Assembly (NCBI GenBank): GCA_007124415.1
Contig: SLFE01000198.1
Span: 1-15,869, forward strand
Source of the DNA: Waddliaceae bacterium
GTDB lineage: Bacteria; Chlamydiota; Chlamydiia; Chlamydiales; SLFE01
Length of the DNA stretch: 15,869 nt
Reading direction: 5' to 3'
The notes under the pieces were generated by a model. That model had not been told where the DNA came from. It saw only the letters and a list, made by a program, of their open reading frames with translations, and did no database searches. A program made the translations under genes and the position numbers. Of this stretch, positions 6,252 to 13,353 are shown piece by piece. Every line of letters starts with the position of its first letter. Position 1 is the stretch's first letter.

Positions 6252-7550
6252 TCAGGGATGCACGATTTTTAAGACTTTGAGGATTTTTTGGGAGAGGTTG
6301 TCCTGGTTGACTTTGTAGCAAAAGCTGATATCCACATGCACTAGGTCGGGAAGCTTGTCCAGATAGGATAAGCCTCTGTCGGTAATTTGAAAGCATCGCG
6401 TCAGGTCCAGGTGCTGCAATCGGTGCATTGTTCCAATGGATTCAAGGCAGGCATCATCGACGTTGTCGCACATGGCTAAATTAAGCATCAGGAGATTTTT
6501 CATAGGGAGCCAGGCTCGGAAAACCTCGGAACGGGCGTTTAAGTGGTTTTTGAGGCTCAGCGACTCTAGCTTCGTCAATGACGAAAGGCTTATCAGCTCG
6601 GGGGTCTGAATGCGGGAGCAAAAGTTTAGATTCAGGCGCCTCAACTCTTTTGCTTGACTGATTTTACGAACCCCTCTTGTCGTCAAGCGGGAGAAAACCG
6701 TCAGCTCTAAAGTACGCAATGTTTTATGAGGAAGTGCTTTGAAGCAATTGTCTGAGGCGCGATGGCATCTTCTTAAGGTTAAATGCTTGATGCGTGGCAG
6801 TGAAAAAACAGCCTCCAAGCCCTTGTCCTCGACCGAGACTAGAGAGTTCATGGAAAGGGTCTCCAGAGATTTCAGCGCCGTTATGTGTTTCAAACCGTTA
6901 TTTGTGACTCTTTCGCAGTTGCCAAGTATTAACCGTTTCAGCGTTGATATTCTGCATACCAGGCGCAGACCTTCATCGGTCAGGGCATCGCGGCATATAA
7001 AATAGGAGAGGCTTGTCAGGTTCGGAAACTGTAGGGCGTCGAGGTGGACTTTTGGGGTTCTTTCAAGAATTAATTCTTGAAGGTTAGTCAATCTCTTCAG
7101 CTCTCTGATTTCATCATTTCCGATTTGCGAACACTTGGCAAGGTCCAAAGAGACCAGTTGTGTCAGGACGGATAAATGGCGGGCGCCACGGCTCAGTAGT
7201 TGGGAGCCGCGAAGAGACAAAGCTCTTAATTGGGTATATTTTGCTAAATGCGGTGCCATCAGACTGACGTTGGCATCGGTCACAATCAATCCGTGGGGCG
7301 TAAGAGACAAGCAGGTTTTTTCTTTTTCCAGAGTCGACTCCATCAGCAGTTCAGCCGCTTCGTTTTTCAAGGGGTGGCACGTTGTTCTCAGGATGGTAAG
7401 AGATGCATCTCGGACGGCCAAGGCTAGAGCCGGAGTCTGGTTGATGATATGTTTTACTCCGGCTTTTTGGACGTCTTTTAGAAAACCGGCTGAAATTCCA
7501 ACATCGCCGATTATCTTACCACGAATGAGGCTTGTCAGCGGTTCAATCAT
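6252..7550 (-). CDS. Leucine-rich-repeat protein, cysteine-containing type
   Basis: From the ATG at 7550 the protein has 432 residues. After an N-terminal region of about 100 residues with no recognised domain, thirteen or so leucine-rich repeats of 24-25 residues run to the C-terminus. Many units carry the pattern L-x-x-L-x-L-x-x-C-x-x-[IV]-[TS]-[DN]-x-G-[IL], for example around LDLTRCFQITDRGL and LILGNCERVTNNGL. This is the cysteine-containing (AMN1/F-box-associated) class typical of eukaryotes and of amoeba-associated bacteria. No clear F-box, signal peptide or membrane segment is seen. A protein-binding or host-interaction role is inferred only. GTG at 7559 is an alternative start; neither start has a Shine-Dalgarno, but TATAGT (7563-7558) lies 7 nt before the ATG. 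The upstream region contains a 162-bp palindrome that may affect expression. Confidence 0.82.
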   Translation of the reverse strand: MIEPLTSLIRGKIIGDVGISAGFLKDVQKAGVKHIINQTPALALAVRDASLTILRTTCHPLKNEAAELLMESTLEKEKTCLSLTPHGLIVTDANVSLMAPHLAKYTQLRALSLRGSQLLSRGARHLSVLTQLVSLDLAKCSQIGNDEIRELKRLTNLQELILERTPKVHLDALQFPNLTSLSYFICRDALTDEGLRLVCRISTLKRLILGNCERVTNNGLKHITALKSLETLSMNSLVSVEDKGLEAVFSLPRIKHLTLRRCHRASDNCFKALPHKTLRTLELTVFSRLTTRGVRKISQAKELRRLNLNFCSRIQTPELISLSSLTKLESLSLKNHLNARSEVFRAWLPMKNLLMLNLAMCDNVDDACLESIGTMHRLQHLDLTRCFQITDRGLSYLDKLPDLVHVDISFCYKVNQDNLSQKILKVLKIVHP

Positions 7551-7580
7551 GGGAGCCACTATAAGAAAAATTTTAAAAAA

Positions 7581-7742
7581 GAGCCACTTGCAAAATTATA
7601 GCGAAACTGATTTTTGAGCTATTTTTCCGAAATTTGTCACGTGTCACAAATTCGCATACTCTTGAGAGTAGGGGATTTGTGACACGCGGCAAAGATCTGT
7701 GAAAGAGCCAAAAGCTTTCTGCTGGAATTTTGCAAGTGGCTC
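7581..7742. repeat. 162-bp imperfect palindrome, MITE-like element
   Basis: The ends are a perfect 17-bp inverted repeat, GAGCCACTTGCAAAATT (7581-7597) and its complement (7726-7742). Inside is a second perfect 12-bp inverted repeat, CGTGTCACAAAT (7640-7651) and ATTTGTGACACG (7675-7686), around a central TACTCT-TG-AGAGTA hairpin (7657-7670). All three share nearly the same centre (7661-7664), and the sequences between them (42 and 39 nt) align imperfectly, so the whole unit can fold into one long hairpin. AAAA flanks both ends, a possible but low-complexity target duplication. It has no coding capacity. It begins five bases after the stop codon of the DUF455 gene and lies upstream of the LRR gene, so it could also end transcription. 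The parent transposase is unknown. Confidence 0.75.
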
Positions 7743-7747
7743 AAAAG

Positions 7748-8524
7748 CTAATTATTTTTTATCCGTTCGACCCAGTCGTGGGGAATTCCGGCTTTTGTCC
7801 GGTGTTCAGGATGGATGTAGAAGCCTTTGGCTCTTTTGGGCGACAGAAGAGTGGTGGCAAGGGTTTTTGTCCAGGCGTCCCATTCGGACTCCTCGCCTTT
7901 GAATTTCCTCAGCCAGTGCCAGCCAAACCCGACATGGGAAATTTCATCTTTTAAGATTTGGGCCATTAGTTTAGCGGAATCGTCATCGCCGTATCGGGCG
8001 AAGCATTTGCCGTATATGGGGGCAAAGTCGAGGTTTGCCTGTTCGAATGTAAGGTTCATCACACTGACGTAGTGAAGAGGGGAGGTGATGAAGGGGGTGT
8101 GGGCCCAAAAGTGCTTGAAGAGGGGCAGATCGCCGAACTCAAGCCCCAATTCATTGAGTCTTTTCCGATAGAGGCGGACATGGCCCTGCTCTTCTTTGAG
8201 CGTGTTGGCCAGCCCCTTTCGAAATCGTTTTGGCGCCTCGGGAAAGGCGAGCAGAGTGTAGGCCATGATTTCGACGGCGAGAAGTTCGTGTCCGGCAAAG
8301 CGGTGGAGGCACACAGCCCTTTTGTCGGGGTCGGAAAGTTCGTGGAAGGGAGGGAGCTTTTCTTCTCTTTTTCTGTTTCTGAAGGCCATTCCGGGAGGCC
8401 TTTTAGGCTCTTTCCAAAAAACTGCTGCGCCAGGGGTTTCGTCGGTTAAGAAGGGGGGCGTCAGAAGCTTGTCCTCCAAGGTTTCGGCAGACAAGATTCT
8501 GATCGCCCATTCGGTCATTTCCAT
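7748..8524 (-). CDS. DUF455 ferritin-like diiron protein
   Basis: This 258-residue protein matches the DUF455 (PF04305) family, four-helix ferritin-like proteins of unknown reaction. A candidate diiron set is visible: E80 in AGHELLAVE, E112-x2-H115 in KEEQGH, E161 in FEQANLD, and E194-x2-H197 in KDEISH. These are the two ExxH motifs plus two further glutamates expected for this fold. Other conserved histidines are H74 and H79. There is no signal peptide, so it is probably cytosolic. The ATG at 8524 begins 2 nt after the stop of the upstream SH3 gene with no Shine-Dalgarno, so translation is probably coupled to that gene. A second in-frame ATG is two codons in. The family name is confident; whether it acts as an oxygenase, hydroxylase or iron-binding protein is not known. 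Confidence 0.88.
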   Translation of the reverse strand: MEMTEWAIRILSAETLEDKLLTPPFLTDETPGAAVFWKEPKRPPGMAFRNRKREEKLPPFHELSDPDKRAVCLHRFAGHELLAVEIMAYTLLAFPEAPKRFRKGLANTLKEEQGHVRLYRKRLNELGLEFGDLPLFKHFWAHTPFITSPLHYVSVMNLTFEQANLDFAPIYGKCFARYGDDDSAKLMAQILKDEISHVGFGWHWLRKFKGEESEWDAWTKTLATTLLSPKRAKGFYIHPEHRTKAGIPHDWVERIKNN

Positions 8525-8526
8525 AA

Positions 8527-9768
8527 TCAGTCGGTGCTGAGTGAAAGTATATTATAGGCAGGGAATGCGAAATTGTGGTTCGGCCGTTCGGCGCCTCTGA
8601 CATTCACTTTTTTGCCGACATACTGTTGAAGGTTTACTTTATTGCTGTAAATATAGGCGATCGGCAGGTTGGTCCTTGGGTTGAGCAGCAGATAATCGCC
8701 GGGCCTGTTTTTTACCGATTGATGATAGGGGGTTAAAACGCCTTGAAGAACGACCGCTTTATTTTGCTGCTCGCGGTAATACGTATCAAAATCTGCATAG
8801 TCGTCTTGATTCAAAGCCCATTGCTCGTAATATTTGGCTTCCAAAGGTTCCCATGAGCGCATTTCAGGAGTCAAAGAAGAAATTTCGTCCTTCTCAGACT
8901 CGGGCGCTTTCATTGCGGGTTCTTGTGGGAGTTTTTTTTCTGCGTCATTAATTTTGACGTACTGCTCTTTAATTTGATCTGTCAGATGGTTATTTTTTCG
9001 TTTCCATATATCGGAAGAGTTTTCGGTTAGAGACTCGAGATAAGAGATTTTCTTTTGCAGGTATTCTTCGCTGGCGTCCGCGATTAAATTTTTCGCCTCG
9101 TCGGCGTAGAAAGGAAAATCCTCGGTTTCTTTGGCGATTTGATTTAAATCGCTTAAAGCCCGGTCAATATTGATATCAGTAAAGGGCTTTTGCAATTCCG
9201 ATTTGATCGTCGCTGTTGCGGTTTGGAGAATGTTTTCGATTTTTTGCCGGCGTTTTTCGAGCCTGAGGTAAATTTCAGGGCCGCCGATATTGTTTATATA
9301 ATCCTTGCAGACCCAAAAGCGTGTATTTTCCGGGATCGGAATTTCAAGCCACTTGTTATCTTCGCCGGCGATTTTTCCCTCGACAGCTACGCCCGTGTTG
9401 AATTGGGCGACAATGGGCGATGCCAGAGAAGGTTCTAACCTGACGTTGACTCTGGAGCCTTCGATCTTTCCGTCCAGGACAAATTTTCTGTGAACGTATG
9501 ATTTGAGGTCTTTCGGGGCGGCAATGGCATAAAAATCACTGTTTTCATCGACGATTATGAAAAGATCGCCCGCCTTTAGCTGTTTAACGATATGCGCTTC
9601 CAGATCGGGACGGGTCCTCAGCCTGACACGATTGCCCATAACCTTACCCGTGAAAGGGCGGAAGTACTGCTCTTGACAAGCTTGTTCTTCCTGTTGGCTG
9701 TCCTGTGTTGCAGTTAGATTCGCTGCGGAAAAAAACAGAGTGATGAAAAGAACGGATATTTTCCTCAT
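8527..9768 (-). CDS. Exported protein with two bacterial SH3 domains
   Basis: This 413-residue protein has a Sec-type signal peptide (about 1-20: K3, hydrophobic 5-15, cleavage likely after LTA), so it should be periplasmic or surface-located. Two SH3b-like modules follow: about 39-97 with NRVRLRTRPD, and about 98-158 with SRVNVRLEPS and a closing WVCKDYI. A Glu/Lys-rich helical or coiled-coil section spans about 165-290. The C-terminal 325-413 region is beta-rich with GVLTPY, YLLLNP and QQYVGKKVNVRG, resembling an OB-like fold. SH3b domains commonly bind peptidoglycan or peptides; a cell-envelope role is inferred. The ATG at 9768 has a good ribosome site AAGGAG (9783-9778), 9 nt upstream. 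It leads a two-gene unit with the DUF455 gene. C31 is not in a lipobox, so I do not call it a lipoprotein. Confidence 0.82.
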   Translation of the reverse strand: MRKISVLFITLFFSAANLTATQDSQQEEQACQEQYFRPFTGKVMGNRVRLRTRPDLEAHIVKQLKAGDLFIIVDENSDFYAIAAPKDLKSYVHRKFVLDGKIEGSRVNVRLEPSLASPIVAQFNTGVAVEGKIAGEDNKWLEIPIPENTRFWVCKDYINNIGGPEIYLRLEKRRQKIENILQTATATIKSELQKPFTDINIDRALSDLNQIAKETEDFPFYADEAKNLIADASEEYLQKKISYLESLTENSSDIWKRKNNHLTDQIKEQYVKINDAEKKLPQEPAMKAPESEKDEISSLTPEMRSWEPLEAKYYEQWALNQDDYADFDTYYREQQNKAVVLQGVLTPYHQSVKNRPGDYLLLNPRTNLPIAYIYSNKVNLQQYVGKKVNVRGAERPNHNFAFPAYNILSLSTD

Positions 9769-9806
9769 GCCTTCGAGCTCCTTGAGTTCATATAATTAGA
9801 ATCATA

Positions 9807-9836
9807 ATCATAAAGACTCAGGAGTGATAATGTAAA
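9807..9836 (-). promoter_or_regulatory. Probable promoter of the SH3b-DUF455 unit
   Basis: On the minus strand TTTACA (9836-9831; five of six -35 bases) and TATGAT (9812-9807; five of six -10 bases) are 18 bp apart. Transcription would start near 9800, leaving a leader of about 30 nt that holds the AAGGAG ribosome site. A tandem second TATGAT (9806-9801) follows directly. Confidence 0.5.
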
Positions 9837-9863
9837 GAGAGAATTGCACGCAACTGCTATCGG

Positions 9864-10568
9864 CTAACTTTTGAGAACCGCGACGATATGCTCGCAATTA
9901 GGATTTCCGCAGGTGCATCCGATCGGATCGCCTAGGAAAACCTGGTAATGCTCGCTAGTGTCAAGCTTGTTGGTTACTTCATACAGCTTGTTGTCGATCT
10001 GATTGATGTTCCATTGCGAGAAGTGAAGGTCATCTTCGGAAATATCCTCAATTTCATCATCAAGCTGCTTAGGCTCTTCGGGAGCGGATCCCTGAATAGC
10101 CCGGGTGATTTGGCAGTAAAAACAGTTGCATCCCGGGTGGGCCGGAGAGAGCGATTCGACCTCCTCGGGGGAAACAATTCTTGCGATGTGACTGATTTTT
10201 TCGAGCATTTCCTCAGGAAGCGGAGGCATGTTGGCTTGCTGGGGATTGTGCTGCATGGCGCCGGAAATGCCATCCATTCCCTCCATATTGTTGAAGGCAA
10301 AGCGAAAGGGCAGTCCTTCTTTTTCTTCCGGCGAACTTTCGCTTTTTAGGACTTCTTCTCCGGAGTGGCTCTTTTCGATAAAAGCTGCGTGGTATGTGAA
10401 GATTTCTTCGATATCGTCTTCTTTCAGATCGGGAATGTTGATTACGGTTCCGTCTATAAGGTCGACTACGAGTTCAGATCCCTTAAGGTATAGGGCTTTA
10501 ACGTTTTCCCAGGCGGTTGATACGTAGGGTGGAAGGCTTAATATCTTGTCATCGATGCGTTTTTTCAT
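9864..10568 (-). CDS. Hypothetical protein with two Cys/His zinc-like clusters
   Basis: I do not recognise this 234-residue acidic protein by name. It has an N-terminal region with ELVVDLIDGTVINIP (32-46), a DUF2442-like or small beta-sheet look that I cannot assign. A Met/Pro-rich middle follows, then two likely metal-binding clusters. The first is H144-x2-C147-x-C149-x2-C152. The second is C218-x-C220-x4-C225-x-H227 followed by IVAVL, which fits the CxC...CxH signature of a SWIM zinc finger with an unusually short inner loop. SWIM domains bind DNA or proteins. There is no signal peptide. The ATG at 10568 has a good AGGAGAT site 7 nt upstream. The gene is served by a perfect consensus promoter with a CIRCE dyad just upstream, so HrcA-linked heat-shock control is likely. 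It is divergent from phoH. Confidence 0.72.
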   Translation of the reverse strand: MKKRIDDKILSLPPYVSTAWENVKALYLKGSELVVDLIDGTVINIPDLKEDDIEEIFTYHAAFIEKSHSGEEVLKSESSPEEKEGLPFRFAFNNMEGMDGISGAMQHNPQQANMPPLPEEMLEKISHIARIVSPEEVESLSPAHPGCNCFYCQITRAIQGSAPEEPKQLDDEIEDISEDDLHFSQWNINQIDNKLYEVTNKLDTSEHYQVFLGDPIGCTCGNPNCEHIVAVLKS

Positions 10569-10613
10569 TATTATCTCCTCGGAAGAGTTTCCTTTTTAGG
10601 CTCTTATAATTTT

Positions 10614-10642
10614 ATTATATAGCATAGGTTTTATTCTGTCAA
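10614..10642 (-). promoter_or_regulatory. Perfect consensus sigma70-type promoter
   Basis: Read on the minus strand, TTGACA (10642-10637) and TATAAT (10619-10614) both match the consensus in all six positions and are separated by exactly 17 bp. Transcription should start near 10607, giving a leader of about 40 nt to the ATG at 10568. Such a strong promoter suggests a need for repression, in line with the operator 8 bp upstream of its -35 box. Confidence 0.85.
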
Positions 10643-10650
10643 CGGGGGAT

Positions 10651-10677
10651 TTAGCACTCATTTGTAAAGAGTGCTGA
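10651..10677. promoter_or_regulatory. CIRCE element (HrcA operator)
   Basis: TTAGCACTC (10651-10659), nine spacer bases, then GAGTGCTGA (10669-10677) match the CIRCE consensus TTAGCACTC-N9-GAGTGCTAA in 17 of 18 arm positions. The dyad extends outwards to 12-bp arms (10648-10680) with a single G-T wobble. CIRCE is the binding site of the heat-shock repressor HrcA, normally found at groESL and hrcA-grpE-dnaK. Here it lies 8 bp upstream of the -35 box of the leftward gene and 90 bp before phoH. Confidence 0.9.
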
Positions 10678-10767
10678 ATCCTCTACTCGAATTAAATTGG
10701 TTTTCACAAAAAAGAAATTTGGTTAAACTCCGGCTTTTTTGCAGTTCTTGATAGGAGGATCCCCGCC

Positions 10768-12063
10768 ATGAAGAAATCGTTTGTTCTCGACACGAATGTG
10801 TTGTTGCATGATCCCGAGTCTTTTATGAAATTCCCAAAACATCATGTGGTGATCCCGCTGACCGTTTTGGAGGAATTGGACAAAATGAAGCGCCTTCCCA
10901 ACGAACTGGGGCGGAACTCGCGCGCCGTGGCAAGACAGCTGGCTTTGTTGAAAAATATCGGAAAGGGGGACCTTCATAAGGGAATTGAGATCGAAAACGG
11001 GTCGACAATCAGAATTCAAATGAAGCTTGAAAGGTACCTAGACGACGCTTTCGACTTGTCCATAACAGACAATAAAATCCTGATGGCGGCCTATTATCTT
11101 CAAAAACATGAGGAAAATGCCGTTTTTGTCTCGAAAGACTTCGCCGCCAGGGTCAAGGCCGAGGCTATGGGTCTTGAAACCGAGGATTATCAGAATCTTA
11201 AGGTTTCCTACGACTCGATTTACAAGGGCGTCAGGCGAGTTGAATTGACAAAGAGCGAAATCGACCATTTCTACAAGGACGGAAAGATCGAGCTGAATCA
11301 GGATGATTATTATGCCAACGAGTACTGCGTTTTGACTTCGCCCGAGCAATCCTCCGCGGTGGGAAGGTATAACGCTGAAACGAAAATGCTCGAACCTCTT
11401 CTCAATATCGGAAATACGTGGGGGATCCATCCCCGCAACGTCGAACAAAAATGTGCGATGGATGCCATACTTCGCGATGATATCAATCTGGTGACTCTGA
11501 TCGGCCCCGCCGGAACCGGAAAAACCCTGCTCTCCTTGGCTTGCGGGTTGAAAAAAGTTTTTGACGAAGGACTTTACAGTAAAATTCTTGTTTCGCGTCC
11601 CATCGTCCCCCTTGGCCGAGATATTGGGTATCTGCCGGGAACGAAAGAAGAGAAGCTGGCGAGCTGGATGCAGCCGATTTACGACAACCTCGAGTATGTC
11701 TGCGATACGACGGGAGGGGGCGCAAGCGACACGTTGCGATGGGTTCTTGACAGCGAGAAAATCGAAATGGAGGCGGTGACATATATTCGCGGACGCTCGC
11801 TTCCGAAAATTTTTATCATTATCGACGAGGCGCAAAACCTCACCCCTCATGAAGTGAAAACGATCATCTCGCGGGCAGGGGACGGAACTAAAGTTATTCT
11901 TTCCGGCGATCCGACGCAGATCGATAATCCGTATCTCGACAAAGATTCCAACGGCTTGACTTATACGGTGGGTAAATTTCAGAATCAGAAAATTTTCAGC
12001 CAGGTGTTTTTAGACAAGACCGAAAGATCGCATCTTGCCGCTATCGCCGCCGAAATTATGTAG
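10768..12063 (+). CDS. phoH: PhoH-family ATPase with N-terminal PIN domain
   Basis: This 431-residue protein is a PhoH2/YlaK-type fusion of a PIN ribonuclease domain and a PhoH RNA-helicase-like ATPase. The PIN domain (about 1-150) has the acidic centre D8-x-N10, E36, D101 and D124. The ATPase (about 220-431) has Walker A GPAGTGKT (246-253), a SRPIVPLGRDIGYLPG segment (286-301), Walker B IIIDEAQN with D353-E354, the SGDPTQID motif (379-386) and a late arginine R420. Such proteins are thought to unwind and cut RNA. The ATG at 10768 has a perfect AGGAGG site (10753-10758). The upstream region is shared with a divergent gene and holds a CIRCE dyad. No good plus-strand promoter is obvious, so its link to the dyad is an inference. 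Confidence 0.93.
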   Translation: MKKSFVLDTNVLLHDPESFMKFPKHHVVIPLTVLEELDKMKRLPNELGRNSRAVARQLALLKNIGKGDLHKGIEIENGSTIRIQMKLERYLDDAFDLSITDNKILMAAYYLQKHEENAVFVSKDFAARVKAEAMGLETEDYQNLKVSYDSIYKGVRRVELTKSEIDHFYKDGKIELNQDDYYANEYCVLTSPEQSSAVGRYNAETKMLEPLLNIGNTWGIHPRNVEQKCAMDAILRDDINLVTLIGPAGTGKTLLSLACGLKKVFDEGLYSKILVSRPIVPLGRDIGYLPGTKEEKLASWMQPIYDNLEYVCDTTGGGASDTLRWVLDSEKIEMEAVTYIRGRSLPKIFIIIDEAQNLTPHEVKTIISRAGDGTKVILSGDPTQIDNPYLDKDSNGLTYTVGKFQNQKIFSQVFLDKTERSHLAAIAAEIM

Positions 12064-12148
12064 GTTGGCAATTGCCGCTTTTTTTGAAAATAGTGGAAAT
12101 AAATGGCGCTTCTATGCTTATCATCTTCTGTAAAAAGGCGTGTAGCTT

Positions 12149-13072
12149 ATGTATTCGGTACAGGATCTCTATGATCAGCATGGACAGGCGCTGAGCCTCG
12201 AGCTTGTGACGGGAAAGCGGGGTATGAGGCGGCGGATTAAACTGCCCGAGGCTCATAGGCCGGGCCTGAGCCTTGCCGGCTACTTGAAAGATTATGCGGT
12301 CAAAAGAATCTTGATATTCGGCAAGGTCGAGATACAATATCTGCGTGATTTGGATTCAAATACCCGCATCGAACGGCTCAGGATTATTTTATCTTCCGAT
12401 ACTCCCGCGGTAATCGTGACCAGGCGCTATTTACCTCCCAAAGAACTTTTTAAGCTTTGCGAAGAAATGGGCGTTCCCTTGTTCAGGACTCCCATGAAGA
12501 CAATGAACCTCTTGAGTCGACTGACTCTCTTGCTCACAGGGGAATTCGCTCCGACGATCACGCTGCACGGCACTTTGGTCGAAGTCTTCGGGGTGGGGGT
12601 GTTGATTCAAGGGGATTCATCGGTAGGAAAGAGCGAAGCTGCACTCGGACTCATAGAACGGGGCCACCGCCTGATTTCCGACGATGTTGTGAAGGTCAAA
12701 AAAAGAGAGGGCAATTACCTCGAAGGCTACGGGGCCGAGCTAACTAAGCACCACATGGAAATCAGAGGGATCGGGATCATCAATGTGGCTCATTTATATG
12801 GCGCTGTTTGCGTGAGGAATTTTAAAAGCATCGACCTCGTTGTAAAACTTGAGGATTGGGATGATCAAAGCTTTTATGATAGAGTTGGGACAGATGAGAA
12901 GTATTGTGATATACTGGGAATCGACCTTCCCTACCACATACTACCAGTGAAACCGGGAAGGGATGTGGTTCTTCTCCTTGAAACGATCGCTCTTAATCAT
13001 CGCCTCAAGGATATGGGATATAACTCTGCCAAGGAGTTTAAAAGAAAATTGCTAGAAATGACGGCAAGGTGA
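12149..13072 (+). CDS. hprK: HPr kinase/phosphorylase
   Basis: HprK phosphorylates HPr on a serine with ATP or pyrophosphate and removes it again with phosphate, linking metabolic state to regulation. The protein has 307 residues, the usual length. The N-terminal domain covers about 1-125. The kinase part has H140 in TLHGTLVEVFG, Walker A G155-DSSVGK-S162, the acidic pair D178-D179, and the family signature MEIRGIGIINV (203-213). All key residues are present. The ATG at 12149 has a purine-rich AAAAAGG just upstream. It starts a three-gene set with ptsH (4-bp gap) and ptsI, so the kinase is made together with its substrate. No convincing promoter is seen in the 85-bp gap after phoH. Confidence 0.96.
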   Translation: MYSVQDLYDQHGQALSLELVTGKRGMRRRIKLPEAHRPGLSLAGYLKDYAVKRILIFGKVEIQYLRDLDSNTRIERLRIILSSDTPAVIVTRRYLPPKELFKLCEEMGVPLFRTPMKTMNLLSRLTLLLTGEFAPTITLHGTLVEVFGVGVLIQGDSSVGKSEAALGLIERGHRLISDDVVKVKKREGNYLEGYGAELTKHHMEIRGIGIINVAHLYGAVCVRNFKSIDLVVKLEDWDDQSFYDRVGTDEKYCDILGIDLPYHILPVKPGRDVVLLLETIALNHRLKDMGYNSAKEFKRKLLEMTAR

Positions 13073-13076
13073 ACAT

Positions 13077-13346
13077 GTGACGCAGAAAAAACATAAAGTA
13101 CAGGTGAAAAATGCTCTGGGGCTTCATACGAGGCCGGCGACAGCCATAGTGAAACTTTTGCAAAATTCTAAATGCGACGTATTCTTCACTCATAAAAGAG
13201 AGACGATCAACGCCAAAAGCATTCTCAGTATTCTAATGCTGGCTGCCAAGAAAAACTCGAAAATTACCATAACTGTCGATGGCGAAGATTCCGAGGATAC
13301 TTTGCAAAAGCTTGTCGAGGCTTTCGAAAATAGATTTGGAGAGTGA
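13077..13346 (+). CDS. ptsH: Phosphocarrier protein HPr
   Basis: This 89-residue HPr carries a phosphoryl group from EI on H17 (in GLHTRPA), and its regulatory serine is S48 in NAKSILS. Both sites are intact, as expected next to hprK. The start is GTG at 13077, four bases after the hprK stop; the ATG two bases earlier is followed directly by a stop codon in its own frame. AAGG (13066-13069) is the probable ribosome site. No sugar-specific EII gene is in the window, so HPr may serve regulation (for example a PtsN-type partner elsewhere) rather than sugar uptake. That role is inferred from the chlamydial pattern of an incomplete PTS. Confidence 0.95.
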   Translation: MTQKKHKVQVKNALGLHTRPATAIVKLLQNSKCDVFFTHKRETINAKSILSILMLAAKKNSKITITVDGEDSEDTLQKLVEAFENRFGE

Positions 13347-13353
13347 GCGCGCA

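Noticed and set aside
7135..7617. 160-residue plus-strand frame across the LRR gene
   Set aside because: It is antisense to clear leucine-rich repeats and runs into the palindrome; its residue composition is not protein-like.
7699..7902. Small plus-strand frame starting in the palindrome
   Set aside because: It overlaps the DUF455 gene antisense and has no ribosome site or recognisable sequence.
11038..11850. 270-residue open frame antisense to phoH
   Set aside because: It lies entirely within the strongly supported PIN-PhoH gene, has no family resemblance or ribosome site, and is an antisense shadow of that codon pattern.
12067..12086. GGCAATTGCC followed by a T run after phoH, as an intrinsic terminator
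   Set aside because: The palindrome has no loop unless only three base pairs form, so a stable terminator hairpin is unlikely.
13279..13353. Longer N-terminus for ptsI
   Set aside because: It would overlap ptsH by almost 70 bases and precede the conserved EI start. The ATG at 13354 has a ribosome site and gives the normal length.
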